NCBI RefSeq assembly: GCF_918741275.1
Contig: NZ_CAKKNA010000007.1
Coordinates: 62,001 to 126,000, forward strand
Length of the DNA stretch: 64,000 nt
From: Bacillus sp. CECT 9360
Lineage (GTDB): Bacteria > Bacillota > Bacilli > Bacillales > DSM-1321
Direction of reading: 5' to 3'
Part shown: piece by piece, positions 34,031 through 42,373 of the stretch
Layout of the letters: every line of letters starts with the position of its first letter
Numbering within the stretch: the stretch's first letter is position 1
Program-made: the position numbers and the translations under genes
The notes under the pieces: generated by a model
Database searches by the model: none
The model's input: the letters and a program-made list of their open reading frames with translations, nothing else
Told to the model about the DNA's origin: nothing

Positions 34031-35131
34031 ATGGAACATGTCTATTTTTTTACCGGTTTTCCTGGATTTATATGCAATCAGCTGATCAGAGAGCTCTTAA
34101 AAAGAGACGATTATTTTACAAAGGCCTATATGCTCGTTCTGCCAAGCCAAAAAGAGACTGCCGCCTATGAGATTACAAAGATTAAACAAGAAATGCAGGG
34201 AACGATTGCCGAATTTGTGATTGTAGAAGGAGATATTACAAAAGAGGGGCTTAAAATCCCGCGGGAAATGAATGATCATTTTCGATCGGAAGTGACCCAC
34301 GTATTTCATTTAGCTGCGATCTACGATTTAGCGATTGATGAGAAAACGGCTCAGCTTGTAAATGTAAGCGGTACCAAGAATGTGAATGACTGGGTCCGTG
34401 GATTGGATAACCTTGAGAGGTATGTGTACTTTAGTACAGCATATGTTGCCGGTATCCGCGAAGGTAAATTATACGAGCATGACCTTGTCGAACCCGAGGC
34501 TTTTAAAAATCATTATGAAAAGACCAAATATGAAGCAGAAGTTTTAGTGGAGGAAATGAAAAAGGAGAAGCCGGTAACCATTATAAGGCCGGGAATCGTA
34601 AAAGGCCACTCTGCGTCGGGTGAAACGATTAAATTTGATGGCCCATACTTCATCTTAAACTTCCTTGACAGGTTAAGCTTCCTGCCGATATTCCCGAAAA
34701 TTGGTAGGGAAACTGGATGCGTCGTCAATATGGTTCCTGTTGATTACATTATACAAGCAACTTCTTATCTGGCATTATATAAGGAAGGAGCTGGCAAAAC
34801 CTATCACTTAACTGATCCGAATCCTCATACAGCAACCGAGATATATGAATTATTTGTCAATGAACTATATAAGCGGAAGCCTAAAGGTACGCTTCCTCTA
34901 GCCGTAAGCAAGGGGCTTTTGTCCATCAAACCGGTGAGATCGTATTTGGGAATTGAAAAGGAAGCTTTGGATTACTTTACGTGGAAGGGCGTATTTGACT
35001 GTACCCAGGCCCAGACGGATTTAAAAGGATCAGGAATCGTTTGTCCAAGGTTCAGCGACGGTGTCCCTGCGATGGTTGACTTTTATTTGAAAAATAAGAA
35101 AGAGCAGAGGTACCAAATTCAAATTAGATAG
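34031..35131 (+). CDS. Extended SDR, fatty acyl-reductase-like
   Basis: A 366-residue NAD(P)-binding extended SDR. The N-terminal FFTGFPGFICNQLIRELL replaces the usual GxxGxxG with GFPGF, as in the male-sterility/fatty acyl-CoA reductase family (NAD_binding_4). HVFHLAAIYDL, YFSTAYVAG and YEKTKYEAE (YxxxK) follow that family. It probably reduces an activated acyl group or interconverts aldehyde and alcohol. The next gene, an aldehyde dehydrogenase, starts 12 nt later. AGGGGG precedes the ATG. Confidence 0.8.
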   Translation: MEHVYFFTGFPGFICNQLIRELLKRDDYFTKAYMLVLPSQKETAAYEITKIKQEMQGTIAEFVIVEGDITKEGLKIPREMNDHFRSEVTHVFHLAAIYDLAIDEKTAQLVNVSGTKNVNDWVRGLDNLERYVYFSTAYVAGIREGKLYEHDLVEPEAFKNHYEKTKYEAEVLVEEMKKEKPVTIIRPGIVKGHSASGETIKFDGPYFILNFLDRLSFLPIFPKIGRETGCVVNMVPVDYIIQATSYLALYKEGAGKTYHLTDPNPHTATEIYELFVNELYKRKPKGTLPLAVSKGLLSIKPVRSYLGIEKEALDYFTWKGVFDCTQAQTDLKGSGIVCPRFSDGVPAMVDFYLKNKKEQRYQIQIR

Positions 35132-35143
35132 GGGAGAGCGGTT

Positions 35144-36715
35144 ATGATCGACTTAAATACGAAGCAAAAGGTGTACTCTCCGGCAACAGGTGAGGAAATC
35201 GGGGAAATGGTCGAAACGCCACTTACGGAAATTGCTTTTTTATATAAACGCGCGAATCAGGCTTTTCAGTCCTGGTCACAAACGACTGTTTCGGAAAGAC
35301 TCGTCTATTTAAAGAAATTACGGCTCTTGATGGTCGAAAAGATGGATGAAATGGCGGAAATCATTTCAAAGGATACGGGCAAGGCAAAGACCGAGGCAAT
35401 CGTCGCTGATATCATGCCGACTTTGGATGGAATCCTCCATATAGAAAAGCATGCCCGGAAATCACTGGCCCGAAAAAAAGCATCCACACCGCTCATACTT
35501 ATCGGAAAAAAATCGTTTATTGATTATATGCCTCGCGGAACTGTACTTGTGATTTCGCCGTGGAATTATCCGCTTATGCTGGCGATGGTTCCGATATACA
35601 GTGCAGCGGTCGCGGGGAACTCTGTCATTGCGAAGCCGTCAGAAATAACACCCCTTGTCGGGCAATATATGGAACAGCTGTTTTTGGAGGCTGGTTTTCC
35701 GGAAGGGGTCATTCAATTTGCCCATGGCGGAAAGGAAGTAGGGGCAGCGTTATCAGAACAAACTCCCGATTATATCTTTTTTACCGGTTCGGTAAGGACA
35801 GGGAAAATCATTGGGGAAATGGCGGCGAAAAAACTGATTCCTTGCACGCTGGAGCTCGGTGGAAAGGACCCGATGATTGTTTTTGCGGATGCCAATTTAG
35901 AACGGGCGGCGAATGGGGCTCTATGGGGGGCCTTCACCAATAGCGGGCAGACCTGCATGAGTGTTGAGAGGGTTTACGTAGAGCGACCTATCTATGAAGA
36001 CTTCCTCGCTATGCTGAAGAAAAAGACAAAAGCACTTAAGCAAGGGGCGACACTTGCTGATGATGTCGGTTCCATGACATTTCCACAGCAGGTGGATATC
36101 GTCGCTGACCATATCCAGGATGCCCTTGCAAAAGGAGCCGTATTGGAGACAGGCCAGGACCCGAATCAATGGAAAATCGACAACAAGCTGTTCCTTCCGC
36201 CAACGATATTATCAAATGTGGATCATTCGATGAAAATCATGACAGAAGAAACCTTTGGTCCTGTATTGCCTGTCATTCCTTTTGACACGGAAGAAGAAGC
36301 GGTCAGGTTTGCCAATGATAGTGAATACGGACTGAATTCAAGCGTGTGGACATCCGATGATTCGAAGGCAAACAGAGTGGCTGCAAGGTTAGTCACCGGT
36401 GCTGTCGTTATTAATGATGTACTCGTGTCCGTCGCTAATCACAGCCTGCCGTTTGGTGGAGCAAAGCAAAGCGGAATCGGCCGGTACCATGGCGATAACG
36501 GCCTCCGAATGTTTTGTCATGAAAAAGCGATTGTTAAAGACTCAGGTACGAGGAAGTCTGAGATCCAGTGGTACCCTTATAAAGGGAAATACGAACTTTT
36601 TTTATCCTTATTCAAAGAGTATTTTTCAGGGAAAACGAATTGGGCTCGATTCGGACAGATTTATCTTAAATTGCTGAAAGGGTCTGGGGGGGCCCCTCCT
36701 GCCAAAAAACGATAG
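35144..36715 (+). CDS. NAD(P)-dependent aldehyde dehydrogenase
   Basis: A 523-residue ALDH superfamily enzyme that oxidises aldehydes to acids. The active-site Glu is in TLELGGKDPMIVF and the Cys in NSGQTCMSVERVYV; the coenzyme loop FFTGSVRTGKIIG and PFGGAKQSGIGRYHG are also present. A C-terminal extension with aromatic residues may contact a membrane, as in fatty aldehyde dehydrogenases. It is co-transcribed with the acyl-reductase-like SDR, suggesting long-chain aldehyde metabolism. Confidence 0.9.
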   Translation: MIDLNTKQKVYSPATGEEIGEMVETPLTEIAFLYKRANQAFQSWSQTTVSERLVYLKKLRLLMVEKMDEMAEIISKDTGKAKTEAIVADIMPTLDGILHIEKHARKSLARKKASTPLILIGKKSFIDYMPRGTVLVISPWNYPLMLAMVPIYSAAVAGNSVIAKPSEITPLVGQYMEQLFLEAGFPEGVIQFAHGGKEVGAALSEQTPDYIFFTGSVRTGKIIGEMAAKKLIPCTLELGGKDPMIVFADANLERAANGALWGAFTNSGQTCMSVERVYVERPIYEDFLAMLKKKTKALKQGATLADDVGSMTFPQQVDIVADHIQDALAKGAVLETGQDPNQWKIDNKLFLPPTILSNVDHSMKIMTEETFGPVLPVIPFDTEEEAVRFANDSEYGLNSSVWTSDDSKANRVAARLVTGAVVINDVLVSVANHSLPFGGAKQSGIGRYHGDNGLRMFCHEKAIVKDSGTRKSEIQWYPYKGKYELFLSLFKEYFSGKTNWARFGQIYLKLLKGSGGAPPAKKR

Positions 36716-36827
36716 ACAAGTTTGATTAGTATCTCAGAACAAACTTAAATTTGGCTTTTTAAGATAAAATAGTGTTAAAAAAACATTTCGGCTTATATAC
36801 TGTTATAAAGAATATTATGTTTCTTAC

Positions 36828-36934
36828 TCAAAGGGGAGTAGCGTTAGGGTTCGCCCTAAAACAAAGTCGTCATCTCATGGACATAAGTCCATCGGCTTTG
36901 TTGACATGGCTTCATGTTCAGCAAGACCTTTGCC
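36828..36934 (+). promoter_or_regulatory. Manganese riboswitch (yybP-ykoY)
   Basis: The class signature AAAGGGGAGTAGCG opens the element. A variable helix, GTCGTCATC and GTTGACATGG then follow, with ATGTTCAGCAAGACC leading into the terminator. In this class Mn2+ binding favours read-through into exporters. The next gene is TerC/YkoY, the classical partner. Confidence 0.9.
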
Positions 36935-36958
36935 TATCAACGGCAAGGGTCTTTTTAT
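36923..36958 (+). terminator. Expression platform of the Mn riboswitch
   Basis: AAGACCTTTGCC and GGCAAGGGTCTT form a hairpin followed by T residues, overlapping the 3' end of the aptamer. Confidence 0.85.
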
Positions 36959-37055
36959 TTTTGGTGAAAAAGGAAATTTTAATTTTATTTCTGTTTTGCC
37001 TGTTGAAGTTTATTGCTTCTGAGAAAAGGAATATTAACAAATGGAGGTTGATAAC

Positions 37056-37820
37056 ATGGAAGCATCATTATTGTTGGAATACGGCTGGGTTTTACTGGTC
37101 CTGGTAGGCCTGGAAGGGATTCTCGCGGCCGACAACGCGGTGGTCATGGCTGTCATGGTAAAGCACCTTCCGAAGGAACAGCAGAAAAAAGCCCTGTTTT
37201 ATGGGCTGCTCGGAGCATTTGTATTTAGATTCTTGAGTCTGTTCCTCATTTCCTTTCTTGTCGATGTGTGGCAGGTGCAGGCGATTGGAGCACTTTACCT
37301 GTTGTTTATTTCGTTTCAGCACATCTATAAACGATTCACCCATAAGGAAAAGGATAAACTGCATGAGCCGAAAGCGAACTCCGGCTTTTGGATGACCGTC
37401 TTCAAAGTGGAACTAGCCGATATCGCGTTTGCGGTCGACTCCATGCTTGCGGCAGTAGCTCTTGCTGTAACCCTCCCAGAATCTGGTTGGTTTGAAGTCG
37501 GTGGTATTGACGGCGGGCAGTTCACGGTTATGTTCCTCGGCGGAATGATTGGCTTAATTATTATGCGTTTTGCTGCAAGTGCATTTGTGAAGCTGCTTCA
37601 TAAGCGTCCATCTCTTGAAACAGCTGCTTTCTTTATCGTCGGATGGGTTGGCGTCAAGCTCGCGGTATTCACGCTGGCACATCCTTCCATCGCTGTTCTT
37701 GAGCAGCACTTTCCCGAATCAACGGGATGGAAGGCGACTTTTTGGATCGTCTTGATCGGAATCGCTGTTGGAGGGTTCCTATTCTCTAATAAAAAAGACA
37801 GTGAAACACAAGAAGTATAA
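37056..37820 (+). CDS. ykoY: TerC-family manganese exporter
   Basis: A 254-residue membrane protein of the TerC family with seven or so helices. Metal-site motifs are GLEGILAADNAVVMAVM and VELADIAFAVDSMLA, with intramembrane aspartates. YkoY/TerC proteins export Mn2+, including to metallate secreted enzymes. The ATG at 37056 has GGAGGT upstream and is preferred over an ATG 15 nt earlier. It is controlled by the Mn riboswitch directly upstream. Confidence 0.92.
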   Translation: MEASLLLEYGWVLLVLVGLEGILAADNAVVMAVMVKHLPKEQQKKALFYGLLGAFVFRFLSLFLISFLVDVWQVQAIGALYLLFISFQHIYKRFTHKEKDKLHEPKANSGFWMTVFKVELADIAFAVDSMLAAVALAVTLPESGWFEVGGIDGGQFTVMFLGGMIGLIIMRFAASAFVKLLHKRPSLETAAFFIVGWVGVKLAVFTLAHPSIAVLEQHFPESTGWKATFWIVLIGIAVGGFLFSNKKDSETQEV

Positions 37821-37892
37821 GTGAAAGACTAGCCAAATCAACAATCAGCATATCCGTTATGACAATCAAATAAGTGATAGTCCCTGAATGGG

Positions 37893-37936
37893 GAGAGCTC
37901 GCATATTCTGGTAATTTGCGGGCTCTCTTATTTTAG
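37893..37936 (+). terminator. Terminator of ykoY
   Basis: GAGAGCTCGCA and TGCGGGCTCTC form a stem followed by TTATTTTA. Confidence 0.82.
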
Positions 37937-37966
37937 AACAAAAAAAGGATAAAGAATTCACAAAGA

Positions 37967-37990
37967 TACCCCTAAATAAAATCTTTCGGG
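37967..37990 (+). promoter_or_regulatory. Possible SigI-type autoregulatory promoter
   Basis: ACCCCT, about 13 nt, then CGGGAA lie roughly 145 nt upstream of sigI. SigI promoters use an ACCCCC-like -35 and a CGAA-like -10, so the match is partial. A separate TTATAAT near 38101 could serve a sigma-A promoter. Confidence 0.3.
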
Positions 37991-38133
37991 AAACGTATTG
38001 TTTTTTAAAAATAGTAAAAAGTTTATTTTTGAATATAAATAGGTCTTTTGGTTCTGTTTATTTCCAAGCTTACCCTTAAAAATATAATTGTCACTTCTAT
38101 GTTATAATGTGGCATAGAAATGGGGTGAGCTTT

Positions 38134-38877
38134 TTGCTGAGCGGATTATTTTCAGCATCCAAGAAAAAACAGTCATTAGAAGAGACGGTTTTAAAAATAC
38201 AGGATGGAGATTTGTTTCTCCGTAACGAATTGATTGGCTCATTCAAACCATTCATTGCTAAAACGGTTTCTTCTGTATGCAGAAGATACATTAATGAATC
38301 GGACGACGAATTCAGCATTGGCCTCATTGCTTTTAATGAGGCGATTGATAAATATTCATCCGATAAAGGAAGTTCGCTGCTAGCATTTGCGGAAATCCTT
38401 GTAAAGCGTCGGGTGATTGACTATATAAGAAACCAGACAAGACGGCGCCAGGATATTATACTCGATCTTTCTTTGGAAAATAATGAAGAAGATCAATCCC
38501 AAACGTTTCTTGAAACGGAAAAATCGATGCAAGAGTACGAAAAGCTCAAGGAAGTGGAAAAGCGCAGAGAAGAGATTGGGCTTTATCAAAAGCGCTTATC
38601 AGAATTTGATGTGTCTTTTTCTGATTTGGTGGAGAATTCCCCGAAGCATTCCGATGCCAGAAAGGGAGCGATTGCCATCGCGAAAACCCTTGTCAGTGAT
38701 CCGGCCATGAACGAAATTCTATTGACAAAAAAACGCCTGCCGATTAAGCAACTTGAAGAAAAGGTAAGTGTAAGCAGGAAGACGATAGAGAGAAACAGAA
38801 AATATATCATTGCGGTTGCGCTTATCTTAAACGGAGACTTTTTGTACTTGCATGACTATTTGAAAGGGGTGATTTAG
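38134..38877 (+). CDS. sigI: RNA polymerase sigma factor SigI
   Basis: A 247-residue sigma factor of the SigI group. Region 2 reads DEFSIGLIAFNEAIDKYSSDKGSSLLAFAE... with VKRRVIDYIRNQ; the C-terminal part ends LILNGDFLYLHDYL, both diagnostic. SigI responds to heat and envelope signals and is held by RsgI at the membrane. The TTG at 38134 follows GGGGTGAG; the upstream ATG lacks a site. rsgI begins 3 nt after its stop. Confidence 0.9.
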   Translation: MLSGLFSASKKKQSLEETVLKIQDGDLFLRNELIGSFKPFIAKTVSSVCRRYINESDDEFSIGLIAFNEAIDKYSSDKGSSLLAFAEILVKRRVIDYIRNQTRRRQDIILDLSLENNEEDQSQTFLETEKSMQEYEKLKEVEKRREEIGLYQKRLSEFDVSFSDLVENSPKHSDARKGAIAIAKTLVSDPAMNEILLTKKRLPIKQLEEKVSVSRKTIERNRKYIIAVALILNGDFLYLHDYLKGVI

Positions 38878-38879
38878 GA

Positions 38880-40013
38880 ATGAAAGGCATTATTTTAGAG
38901 ATGGATAATCATTATGTTACCCTTATGACCCCTGAAGGGAAATTTTTAAAGGCAGAGAAGGAGAAACGTCCTTATGAAATTGGCGAGGAAATTTCATTTA
39001 GACCCTTTCACCCGAGAAAATACAGCATCTCTAACTTTTTTCATTTTTCCATAAAAAAGACCTCTATCATAAGTGCAGCAGCTGCGGTTGCGCTTACGCT
39101 TAGCATCTTACCCGGCATGTTTGACAAGAAGGTCTCGGCATATTTGACAATAGACATCAACCCAAGTATTGAATTGGGTTTAGATGATCAACTAAATGTT
39201 ATCGAGATCAAAGGTTTGAACGCGGAAGGAAAAGATGTCGTGAAGCAGCTTTCCGATTGGGATAACAAAAGTGTCAATACTGTCACGGATGAAATCGTTA
39301 AAATGACCAAAAAAATCGGATACTTTAAAAACCAAAAACAAATCGTCGTCTCTACGACTGTGATGGATAAAAATAAAAAGCTGGATAAAGATTTAAAGCA
39401 GGAGATTTCAAAGACGGCGGCGCTTGTTCCCGAGACAAAAGTGAAGGTCCTGAATGCTACCGAGAAGGATCGGGAAAATGCTAAACAGGAAGGTGTTTCA
39501 ACCGGCAAGTACATAGAAGAAAAGCAAGCTGTTCAAGAGAAACAAGAGACAGAAAACACCCAGCAAAAACCTAAAGCACCCTCCAAAAAGACGTTCGAAA
39601 AGAGGGAAGGAAGACAAAAGACCGAGGCAAAGGCTAAACCGCAAAAACAAGTGCAAAGAAATGTTGATTTGCCTAGAAGGATCGAACCGGAGCGGGGCAA
39701 GCAGCCAAAAAATGAGGCACCTCGTTTTTCAAGAATAAAGCCAATCGAAAAACCTGTGACACCTTCATTCAAAAAAAATGAACAAAAGCATCGTGATCAA
39801 AATGATTTCCGGAAGAAAGGAAATGAAGGGGAAAAGACCCGCGGTAAAGATCGCTTTAAACATAAGCCTATTGAACCTAAAAAACCGGCTAAGCTTAAAA
39901 AGTCGTCAAATAAAGAATGGGGCATTTCAGAGGGCAAGCATTTTAAACAAAAGAAGCATTCGAACGATAGACGCGACCATGGAGATCTAAAGTTTCTTAC
40001 GCACGACCGTTAA
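38880..40013 (+). CDS. rsgI: Anti-sigma-I factor RsgI
   Basis: A 377-residue bitopic membrane protein. Residues 1-55 form the cytoplasmic SigI-binding domain (MKGIILEMDNHYVTLMTPEG), 62-80 the transmembrane helix and 85-190 an extracellular domain beginning AYLTIDINPSIELGLD. That segment holds the Asn-Pro pair (N94-P95) at which RsgI proteins are reported to self-cleave. From about 200 onward the chain is a lysine-rich, proline-rich low-complexity tail that could bind teichoic acid or the wall. It forms an operon with sigI. Confidence 0.9.
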   Translation: MKGIILEMDNHYVTLMTPEGKFLKAEKEKRPYEIGEEISFRPFHPRKYSISNFFHFSIKKTSIISAAAAVALTLSILPGMFDKKVSAYLTIDINPSIELGLDDQLNVIEIKGLNAEGKDVVKQLSDWDNKSVNTVTDEIVKMTKKIGYFKNQKQIVVSTTVMDKNKKLDKDLKQEISKTAALVPETKVKVLNATEKDRENAKQEGVSTGKYIEEKQAVQEKQETENTQQKPKAPSKKTFEKREGRQKTEAKAKPQKQVQRNVDLPRRIEPERGKQPKNEAPRFSRIKPIEKPVTPSFKKNEQKHRDQNDFRKKGNEGEKTRGKDRFKHKPIEPKKPAKLKKSSNKEWGISEGKHFKQKKHSNDRRDHGDLKFLTHDR

Positions 40014-40024
40014 CAGGAAACACA

Positions 40025-40050
40025 AGGCTGTCATCCGGCGATGACAGCCT
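40025..40050. terminator. Bidirectional hairpin between rsgI and the SASP gene
   Basis: AGGCTGTCATC and GATGACAGCCT form an 11-bp stem with a CGGC loop between convergent genes. The T run is weak. Confidence 0.7.
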
Positions 40051-40074
40051 ATTCCATTTCTTATGTCTAATGTC

Positions 40075-40275
40075 TTATTGTCTGTTTTTCAATTCGGATT
40101 GAGCTTGTGCAACAAGACGTTTAGTAATTTCGCCGCCTACTGATCCGTTTGAGCGTGATACGGTTTCAGAACCAAGTTGTACACCAAATTCCTGGGCGAT
40201 TTCATATTTGATTTGATCCAAAGCTTGCTCGATACCAGGCACTAAAAGTTGGTTTCTGCTGCCTCTGCTAGCCAT
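40075..40275 (-). CDS. Alpha/beta-type small acid-soluble spore protein
   Basis: A 66-residue SASP that coats spore DNA and protects it from UV. The germination-protease site region [10 protein letters not shown] and the C-terminal [16 protein letters not shown] are canonical. AAGGGGAG precedes the ATG. It would be expressed in the forespore under SigG; I did not resolve the promoter. It is firm evidence of a spore-former. Confidence 0.95.
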   Translation of the reverse strand: MASRGSRNQLLVPGIEQALDQIKYEIAQEFGVQLGSETVSRSNGSVGGEITKRLVAQAQSELKNRQ

Positions 40276-40491
40276 TATGATTCTCCCCTTCTCTTATTAA
40301 TAACAGTGCTTATACCACTGTATGAGTAGTATGAGGAGGTGTGGATTGTTTTACTAAAAATAAATATGGGAATACATCCTATAATTACAAGCGGAAATTA
40401 AACATCCCACACAATCTTTTAACAATGTATAATGGATTGTAGATTATTTAGTACATAATAAGAACGTATTTGTATCGAAAGGAACATCTCA

Positions 40492-41847
40492 ATGTTAATT
40501 TCATTTAAAAAAACAATTCGCCGATTGAGTCCCGCTCAAATCATTATCGGTTATTATTTTGTGGCAGTTACTGTCTCAACGATACTCTTAAGTTTGCCTA
40601 TAGCTACTAAGCCGGGAATACAATGGACATTCATTGATGCATTGTTCACAGCGGTGAGTGCCGTAAGCGTTACTGGTTTAACCGTCGTCAATACGGCAGA
40701 TACTTTCAGCACACCGGGCATTTTTATCTTGATGTTCGTCCTGCAGTTTGGCGGTATAGGCATTATGACATTGGGTACTTTTTTTTGGTTAATCATGGGA
40801 AAGAAAATTGGCTTAAAGGAACGGCAACTGATTATGACTGACCAAAATCAGACGAGCCTTTCCGGTTTGGTAAAGCTCTTGATTCAGCTCGTAAAGATTA
40901 TTGTTATTATAGAATTGATAGGTGCTTTTATACTTAGCCTTTATTTTCTGAAATACTTTCCAGCTTGGGATCAGGCATTTTTACATGGTTTATTCCTGTC
41001 AGTAAGTGCCACGACCAATGCGGGGTTTGATATAACCGGACAGTCGTTGATTCCATATAAAGAAGACTATTTCATCCAGTTCATCTCCATCCTGCTCCTA
41101 ATACTTGGAGCGATTGGCTTTCCTGTGCTGATCGAGACGAAGGAATATCTTTCAAACCGGGCCAGAACCTATAAATTCCGCTTTTCCCTTTTTACAAAAA
41201 TAACATCGGTTACTTTTTTTGGTCTTGTCCTATTCGGTACATTATTCATTTACTTACTGGAGTTCAATGGATTTTTAAAAGGGAAGGCCTGGCATGAATC
41301 GTTTTTTTATTCCCTTTTCATGTCGTCCAATACGAGAAGCGCCGGGCTTGCAACGATGGATGTCGGCGACTTTTCCGAACCGACGCATATTTTGATGAGT
41401 ATCATGATGTTCATTGGGGCATCCCCCAGCTCAGTTGGCGGCGGTATCCGGACAACAACCTTTGCCATTATGATCTTGTTTTTATGGAATTTCGCTAAAG
41501 GAAGCCGATCGATCAAAGTATTCGGTCGGGAGATATGCGAGGAAGACATTTATAAAGCGACGGCCGTCATGCTAATGGGTATCTTCCTCTGTGTCGCTTC
41601 GATATTCATCTTAACAATAACAGAGGATTTCCCGCTAACCCATATTATCTTTGAGGTCTGTTCGGCCTTCGGTTCCGTAGGGCTATCATTAGGGATCACC
41701 CCGGATTTGAGCGTCACCGGGAAAATTGTCCTCATGATTATTATGTTTATTGGTCGTGTCGGTATCGTCTCCTTCCTTTTTATAATGGGAAGAAGAGAGA
41801 AAACGGACAATTATCATTATCCTAAAGAAAGAGTGATTATTGGTTGA
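40492..41847 (+). CDS. Ktr/Trk-type potassium channel subunit (KtrB/KtrD-like)
   Basis: A 451-residue membrane protein with four pore repeats. Selectivity-filter regions are SVTGLT, ATTNAGFD, SNTRSAGLAT and CSAFGSVGLS. FIGASPSSVGGGIRTTTF and the final GRVGIVSF are conserved. It forms K+ (Na+-coupled) channels gated by a cytosolic KtrA/KtrC ring. No ring subunit is adjacent, as for KtrD in B. subtilis. AAAGGAAC precedes the ATG. Confidence 0.9.
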   Translation: MLISFKKTIRRLSPAQIIIGYYFVAVTVSTILLSLPIATKPGIQWTFIDALFTAVSAVSVTGLTVVNTADTFSTPGIFILMFVLQFGGIGIMTLGTFFWLIMGKKIGLKERQLIMTDQNQTSLSGLVKLLIQLVKIIVIIELIGAFILSLYFLKYFPAWDQAFLHGLFLSVSATTNAGFDITGQSLIPYKEDYFIQFISILLLILGAIGFPVLIETKEYLSNRARTYKFRFSLFTKITSVTFFGLVLFGTLFIYLLEFNGFLKGKAWHESFFYSLFMSSNTRSAGLATMDVGDFSEPTHILMSIMMFIGASPSSVGGGIRTTTFAIMILFLWNFAKGSRSIKVFGREICEEDIYKATAVMLMGIFLCVASIFILTITEDFPLTHIIFEVCSAFGSVGLSLGITPDLSVTGKIVLMIIMFIGRVGIVSFLFIMGRREKTDNYHYPKERVIIG

Positions 41848-41954
41848 ATGAAGAGGAGACTAGGTAAAATCTCTTCTTTTTGGCAGAGGCTGACTCCAAA
41901 ATGTTTAATATTGAACCTAAGGAGTCAGCATATTTTACTAACTTGTATTTCGTA

Positions 41955-42080
41955 AACCTTTTATCAAGTTTGTGGATTTATCATCGTTTTCGCAAATTTA
42001 TTATCGAGTTTTCGATTTTATTATCAACTTTGCCACTTATATTATCAACTTAACTCATATATCGATTTCTCGACAATACC
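41955..42080. repeat. Degenerate phased array, 20-21 nt units (TTATTATC type)
   Basis: About six imperfect units such as TTTATCAAGTTTGTGGATT, TATCATCGTTTTCGCAAATT, TATTATCGAGTTTTCGATTT and ATTATCAACTTTGCCACTT, each 19-21 nt. TTATCA/GA recurs at constant spacing. It follows the potassium channel gene. Confidence 0.7.
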
Positions 42081-42099
42081 CACTGTATTTCGACATATT

Positions 42100-42222
42100 T
42101 AACCACGCGAAATAAAAGGGTCCAAATTTAAGTTATCTGTAGTGATCTTTTGGATCGCCCATACATGCAACTTCGTCTCGGTCTTCTCCTTAAATGCTCG
42201 TCAATCGACGAGCTTTCTTTAT
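42100..42222 (+). other. Unassigned region ending in a terminator; possible sRNA or attenuator
   Basis: After the array, about 100 nt of less AT-rich sequence (for example GATCTTTTGGATCGCCCATA) ends in the hairpin GCTCGTCAATCGACGAGC (42196-42213) plus T-rich sequence. No ORF. It could be the tail of the channel-gene transcript or a small RNA ahead of the mannitol locus. Confidence 0.4.
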
Positions 42223-42293
42223 ATTAAGTCATCATTTAAATCATGACAACAAGTCATGTGACAAAATAGGTTTTTCTATCAATTGAGGAACTG

Positions 42294-42309
42294 TTGTAAA
42301 CGCTTTATT
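42294..42309 (+). promoter_or_regulatory. Candidate cre (CcpA) site of the mannitol locus
   Basis: TTGTAAACGCTTTATT matches the catabolite-responsive element pattern (TGNAANCGNNNNCA) except near its 3' end. It lies about 65 nt before mtlA, where glucose repression by CcpA is expected. A nearby CATGAC/GTCATG inverted repeat (about 42241-42257) could be a MtlR site. Confidence 0.55.
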
Positions 42310-42373
42310 ATAAGAGGAGAAATACATTATTTCATTTGAAATTATTTTAAAGTTGAAAGGGGTTTAAATAGAA

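Noticed and set aside
36772-37107. 111-codon ORF before ykoY
   Set aside because: It covers the manganese riboswitch and its terminator and runs into ykoY in another frame.
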